DNA of 64,000 nucleotides from Chytridium lagenaria. Taxonomy: Eukaryota; Chytridiomycota; Chytridiomycetes; Chytridiales; Chytridiaceae. The notes under the pieces are model-generated. The model was not told where the DNA came from. It did no database searches and saw only the letters and a list, made by a program, of their open reading frames with translations. The stretch spans positions 124,001 to 188,000 of the forward strand of contig JAHLKC010000054.1 of assembly GCA_025449115.1 (NCBI GenBank), read 5' to 3'. Positions 59,198 through 64,000 of this stretch are shown here, piece after piece (position 1 is the stretch's first letter; each line of letters begins with the position of its first letter). The position numbers were made by a program, and so were the translations under genes.

Positions 59198-60854
59198 TTA
59201 AGCAGCGGCGATGACAGCCTTCTCGTCGGCAGTCTTCTTGTCAGCACCAATCCTGGCCTCGTACTCGAGAATGTCCTCAAGCTTCTTCTTGGCCTCAACA
59301 TCACCCTCAGCAGCCTTAGCCTCAAGCTCGTCACGCTCAGCAACGGTCATCTGGCCGTAAACCTCAGCCTGCTTGGCCATCTCACCGTGGGGGTCGATGG
59401 CGGCGGCATCGGGAAGCATGAAACGAGGAGACAAGGGACAAAGACAAGACCGAAACGGATCCAGAGGGCGGTCTCGAGGTTGGTAAGGTCGAAGATACGA
59501 CGACCCCTGGCGTCACGGCCGAGATCGATCTTCATTTGCTCAAGGAGGATGGCACCCCACCTCTGGGCAACGTTGGAACCACCGTTGGAGACGGAAGTGA
59601 GGGCAGCGTAGTAGGAAGCCTCAATGTCAGCGGGCACATCTGGGCAGCCATGATAAGGAAGGGCATGGAGGCGAGACGACCAATAATCTCCTGGATGTTC
59701 TGGGAACCAGCAAGGAAGACAAGGTCGGGGATTCCGATCCTCCTGTTCCATCCCTTGAAGAGAGCAAGGTCGAGGATACCAATAGTGCCGACGATGAACT
59801 GAACACGAAGAAAATGCGACGGAACTTGGTGCGGGTGAAGAAGGTACCAAAGACGAGGAGACCGATGATACCAGACACACCGGCGGAGGCATCAATGTAA
59901 GACTGCTGGGCGGCACCAATTTCAATGTTACGGAGCCAGAAGTTCCATGCGGGGCCGATATTGGGGGGGATGGCACCACGGAGGAGAATCCAGAGAGCGG
60001 GGAAGAAGACCTTGGTGTTGAAGACAATGCCTTGGATCAAACGCCAGATACCAGTGAAAAGGTTCATGGGGGAGATCTTGCGGCCAGAGGGCTGCTCCTT
60101 GATGAAGAGGGAGAGGATGACGAGGCGACACAGAGGGGAACGTAGACGTAGTGCATGAGCCTACGGGCACCAGATCCATCCTCACCGACAATGGTACCAG
60201 CGATGGGGGTTCCGATGATGAGACCGGTGTAAAGCATCATCCAGCACCAAGTTTGAAGGGCAGCACCATCACGGGATCCAGCGATACGAGCACGCTTGAC
60301 GACCATAGCGTCAGCAATGACATCGCACATGGCCATGGACATGAGAGCGGCGAAGAAAAGACCAGTGGCGGAGGCCTCGTTGGGGGAGATACCGTCAATG
60401 CCGAGACAGATGAAGGAGGCAAGACCAAGGAGGGCAGAGATGATGTAGTAAGGGTGGTCGTGACGGCCGAGGATAGGGAAGTTGTCGAAGAAGAGACCGT
60501 AGACGAACTTGATGTTCCAGGTGATCATGATGGTGGAGCGGGCGGCGGTGACCTGAGCAGAGTTCAAGCCGAGAACAGAGCCCATGTACCAGACGATGGC
60601 ATCACCAAGACGTAGTCACGGAAACCCTGAAGAAAATAGGTGGCGGAGATGATAAGGAAGAAGTCAAGACCTTGAGTCTTAACAGCGGTACGGAAGAAGT
60701 CGACGATGTCTGATAGATGGTAGAAGATATAACTGGTTAGCAAGGACGTTTTGAAGGTTGCCAATATGAGTAGTGATGGTGGTTGATACTCACTCTTTCC
60801 GGTTTCACCGAGCTTGCGCTGGACGGTGCTAACGTTTGTCGCTTTAGCAGGCAT
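59198..60854 (-). CDS. Folate-biopterin (BT1-family) transporter, copy 2
   Basis: Starts at 60854 (MPAKATNVSTVQRKLGETGK); an intron at about 60794-60712 with donor A|GTGAGT leads to NIVDFFRTAVKTQGLDFFLII. Motifs as in copy 1: GLFFDNFPILGRHDHPYY, DVIADAMVVKRARIAGSRDG, GTPIAGTIVGEDGSG, FFTRTKFRRIFF, MAAQMCP and a C-terminal VAERDELEAKAAEGDVEAKK. Frame breaks are near 60605, 60125, 59805, 59632 (CGGGCAC against CGGGGCAC in copy 3) and 59435. Closer to copy 3 than to copy 1, including the 3' flank. Codon usage is strongly C/G-ending compared with copy 1, suggesting higher expression. Confidence 0.8.
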
Positions 60855-63192
60855 CTTTTCCCGGCAGTTAAGTGGAAGAAGGTGTAGTTGAGCTGACTGA
60901 AGAATGAGTGGGGAAAGGTTGAGAGCTTTTATAGCAGTATCGATCAAAGACAGAGAAAAGGATATAATTTTTTTTTTAATGTATCGCGGATCACGCACGG
61001 AACACACACGATAAAAAATATAAAATAAGAAGAAAGAAAGACGACGACGATGAACAAGCAAGAAACAAAGATAAAAAAAACTTTAAATAAATGAGAAAAA
61101 AAACAAAACTTTTTACACAAAATTCAACTTTTGTTTCAAGCATCGCGTTAATCAAACACGGTGTGCGCGTCCTGTCCCTCAAAGCAGAGAAAGAAGGAGC
61201 ATAAATTAGGTTAGTACCACGATCCAAGGTAGTGCAGCGCTAAAGGGGTCGTAGCACATCCAACCCAAAACAGAAGGGAAATGTGACCTTCCCTGAGTCT
61301 GTACAACCAAGTCACAATGAAAGTTTGTCACTGGGCCAAAAAAGGGCGGTTTCCATTGATTAGTACGAGCATGGCCCAAGCCATTTTAGCTTTTATTTCA
61401 TGTCATCAGCCGAGAGGATGAGGGATGCGCCCATGTCCATATTAAAACAGAATGTTGATCCACCCTGGTCAATCCCACAAGGGACCGTTTGTCTTTTTGG
61501 CGCATTTATCATAACCCATTTGGGAACGGATTGTGAGGTGATAAGGAGGTTTTGTACTCTATGGAAAATAACGGTGGGTCTTTCATTAGCAACTCAAAAA
61601 AAGGGTTTTACCTATTAATAAACACTTATTCTATTTACTATATATGTGATATTATTAATAAATATTGTTTTATTTCATATTATTCGAAGGCGCTTTGCCC
61701 TCTGCGTTCTTCTTGCCGACTTGACCTGCTCAGGGAATTGGTATGGGTTATCACGTCAACCGGCTTACCTATGTCGTTATCTGTGTAAAAAACCTTGAAT
61801 GGCAGCATATACTTTTTATAATTACGGTATCCGCCAGTATTTGCCCATGCCTTGCTCCTCCCTTGAGACCACCTTTCTCAACTTCATCAGCCCATATGCG
61901 CCCAACTTGCGCTGATCGAAATTGGTTGCCGAAACCCACCTGTTCATATCGACTATTAAGGTTTTTATTGCAAATAAGAATCGCGTTTCAAGAAATGCAT
62001 TCTGGATACCTACCAGATCCGGACTAGCGGTGAGAGAATAGGGATGGTCCCAGACTCAATCTTTGAGAAAGATGAGGGCATTCATTTCCGTTAAGTTTTT
62101 CAAATCACTTCACAACAGAGGACAATAGCCAAACGATGGTGCATTCAGCATCATCGCTTGATATCAGACCGGTTAATGTTGGACAGTTGACAACATGGAC
62201 TCGTTTTCGTTCCTTGGTTTGGAATTGAGCCGACGCAGGGTTTCTATGATTGCGCATGAGGCCGGTTGGCATCTCAAAGGCTGTACATGTAAGGCATTGT
62301 CGCGCCCCATTCTTGGCAGGGCGCATAAAATTCATTTGACACTGGACCATTGTGCGCCAACGCCAGCGTCCCGTTATCAATATCGACGATATGGGACTAA
62401 ATGAATATGAAAGTAAAGTTACCGTATGCCGATGCAGTTTGCTATTCAATGTGTTATCCTTTCGAACCTTTCGTTTACACTTGCTTGTAGCATATGTAAA
62501 CCATAGATTCTTTGTTCAATGTTATATGATACACACCCCATTTTCTTCTTGAATGGCTGAACTGGACAACTGTTTCATTTCCTTTCGTCATTGAGATGGC
62601 CGGTGCACTCACCAGTCCGTCCCATATCTCTCTCGCAGGCTCGCAGCCAACATTAACCACTGAACACGCCCTCCTTAAAAAAGACAAAATGAGGCATTTC
62701 TTTTTTTGGGTTTATTCGTCATTTCCGTTAATTGTACGACACAAGCGTGCTGAATCCGCTTGTGCAACATACAAAATAGAATTAAAAAAAAATTATTTTG
62801 AGCGTCGACGCCGAAGACAAAAAGTCAAGGCCAGAGAGAGAAAGTAGAGAGAAAAAACACAAAAGAGGAAGAAAACATAAAAGAGAAAAATTAAAATAAC
62901 GTGGAGGACTTACTTTTGACTTGTGAGAGACCTCGTGTGCGAACTGCGAGCATTTAAAAGTCAAGGATATCAAAGCCGTATTGCTGGCAAAATATTTTAT
63001 TGATTATGAGGTGGGGGTATCTTCCACTTGCATAATGCGCAAGTCAAGAAAGAATACCAGTTTACGTTATAAGAAAAAGAGGAGGACAAAAAGACTAGGA
63101 ACAAGGAAAAGGAGAATGCCATCAACCCTTGAATTCAATTGAACCCAGCCGAGCAGCCCTGGAGCCGCTCCATAGCGAAATCAAAAGACGAA
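60855..63192. other. Intergenic region, 2.3 kb, between BT1 copies 2 and 3
   Basis: Promoter of BT1 copy 2, then AT-rich sequence (61600-61690 TTATTAATAAA-like). Anonymous short frames near 62100-62450 and 62600-62850 have no support. No transposon ends or RNA gene recognised. Confidence 0.35.
63123..63170 (-). repeat. BT1 3'-flank repeat, copy next to BT1 copy 3
   Basis: See 59118-59164. Confidence 0.65.
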
Positions 63193-64000
63193 TTAAACCG
63201 AAGTGGCAACCTTCTCGTCTGCGGTCTTGCCGTCAGCGATTTTGGCCTCGTACTCGAGAATGTCCTCAAGCTTCTTCTTGGCCTCCATGTCACCCCTCTG
63301 CAGCCTTAGCCTCAAGCTCATCACGCTCAGCAGCAGTCATCTGGCCGTAGACCTCAGCCTGCTTGGCCATCTCACCGTGGGGGTCGATGGCGGAGGCGTC
63401 GGGAAGCATGAAAACGAGGAGACAGGGGAAGAAGGTCATACCGAAACGGATCCAGAGAGCAGTCTCAAGGTTGGTGAGGTCAAACACCTTCTTGCCGGTC
63501 TCATCACGACCCTTGTCAATGTTGAGTTTTTCGAGGAGGATAGAGCCGATCTTGGTGGCGGCGTTCGTTCCACCGTTGGAAACGGAGGTGAGGGCGGCGT
63601 AGTAGGAAGCTTCAATGTCGGCGGGGCACATCTGGGCAGCCATGATAAGGAAGGGCATGGAGGCGAGCTGACCGATAATCTCCTGAATGTTTTGGGAACC
63701 AGCGAGGAAGACAATGTCAGGGGATGTTGGCACGTCTGTTCCAGCCCTTGAAGAGAGCAACGTCGAGGATACCAAAGGCTCCAACAATCATCTGAACGAC
63801 AAAGAAGATACGACGGAACTTGGTGCGGGTGAAGAAGGCACCGAAAACAAGGAGACCGATGATACCGGAGACACCGGCGGAGGCATCCAATGTATGACTT
63901 GTTGATCGGCACCGATATCGATGTTGCCGAGCCAGTAGTTCCATGCGGGGTCAATGTTGGGAATAACGGCACCGCGGAGGAGAATCCAGAGAGCAGGCCA
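63193..64000 (-). CDS. Folate-biopterin (BT1-family) transporter, copy 3 (5' part beyond window)
   Basis: C-terminal half only. From the right edge: a NIDPAWNYWLGNIDIG-like segment, GVSGIIGLLVFGAFFTRTKFRRIFFVVQMIVGAFGIL, then MPFLIMAAQMCPADIEASYYAALTSVSNGG, KLNIDKGRDETGKKVFDLTNLE and a charged tail ending near KVATSV at 63193. Breaks: an extra C near 63888, an extra G near 63721 and a shift near 63293. Nearly the same as copy 2 over MAAQMCP...YYAALTSVSNGG, which points to recent tandem duplication. Confidence 0.8.

Noticed and set aside
62105..62850. Several 60-115-codon frames between BT1 copies
   Set aside because: On both strands, mutually overlapping, no family motifs.

Overview
This window looks like nuclear DNA of an early-diverging, probably zoosporic (chytrid-like), fungus. 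Genes are intron-rich, with introns mostly about 38-90 bases long (GTAAG-type donors, CTAAC/CTNAT-type branch sites) and closely packed. The set includes fungal hallmarks (Vps10 sorting receptor, Gcn4-type bZIP factor, DUF4246 proteins, Pom33/TMEM33). It also includes genes that yeasts and most Dikarya lack: a Pus10 pseudouridine synthase, folate-biopterin (BT1) transporters and a bacterial-type cytidylate kinase. No rRNA, convincing tRNA, CRISPR array or intact transposon was found.

Layout. 0-1.3 kb: a Q/N-rich protein built on a 13-residue repeat, running off the left edge (minus). 1.7-9 kb: a very large Vps10/sortilin receptor gene with three VPS10 modules (plus). 9-11.4 kb: polyprenol reductase and the ESCRT-III regulator Ist1 (minus). 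11.7-13.1 kb: a BAHD acyltransferase (minus). 13.4-14.9 kb: a Naa50-type N-terminal acetyltransferase with long disordered extensions (plus). 15.1-16 kb: an unknown 265-residue protein (minus). 17.4-21 kb: a 1208-residue low-complexity protein with five copies of an unrecognised module (plus). 21.8-23.9 kb: a kinase / transmembrane / lectin-like fusion (plus). 25.7-27.4 kb: bZIP factor (plus). 28.2-29.2 kb: secreted proline-rich protein (minus). 30.6-31.5 kb: cytidylate kinase (minus), divergent from Pom33/TMEM33 (31.9-33.4 kb, plus).

33.8-43 kb is an enzyme cluster: two DUF4246 oxygenase-like genes, a VOC/glyoxalase-fold protein, a pirin and a condensation-fold acyltransferase. Two of these genes share a related upstream segment of about 145 bp. 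44.1-44.7 kb: small secreted, probably GPI-anchored Cys-rich protein. 47.3-49.2 kb: a convergent pair of paralogues of an unrecognised family. 50.5-52.5 kb: Pus10 (minus). 52.6-54.3 kb: ABHD12-like lipase (plus). 55.1-64 kb: three head-to-tail BT1 transporter genes with a fasciclin-domain gene between the first two; the third runs off the right edge.

Many otherwise well-conserved genes carry one-base frameshifts, often in short homopolymers, while others (pirin, proline-rich protein, GPI protein, unknown 265-residue protein, second YMKGNP gene, the 1208-residue ORF) are perfectly open. The most economical reading is residual indel error in an assembly from noisy reads, but true decay of some copies (second DUF4246 gene, parts of the Vps10 gene) is not excluded. 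Coordinates for multi-exon genes give the full span, with exon borders in the evidence where they could be fixed.
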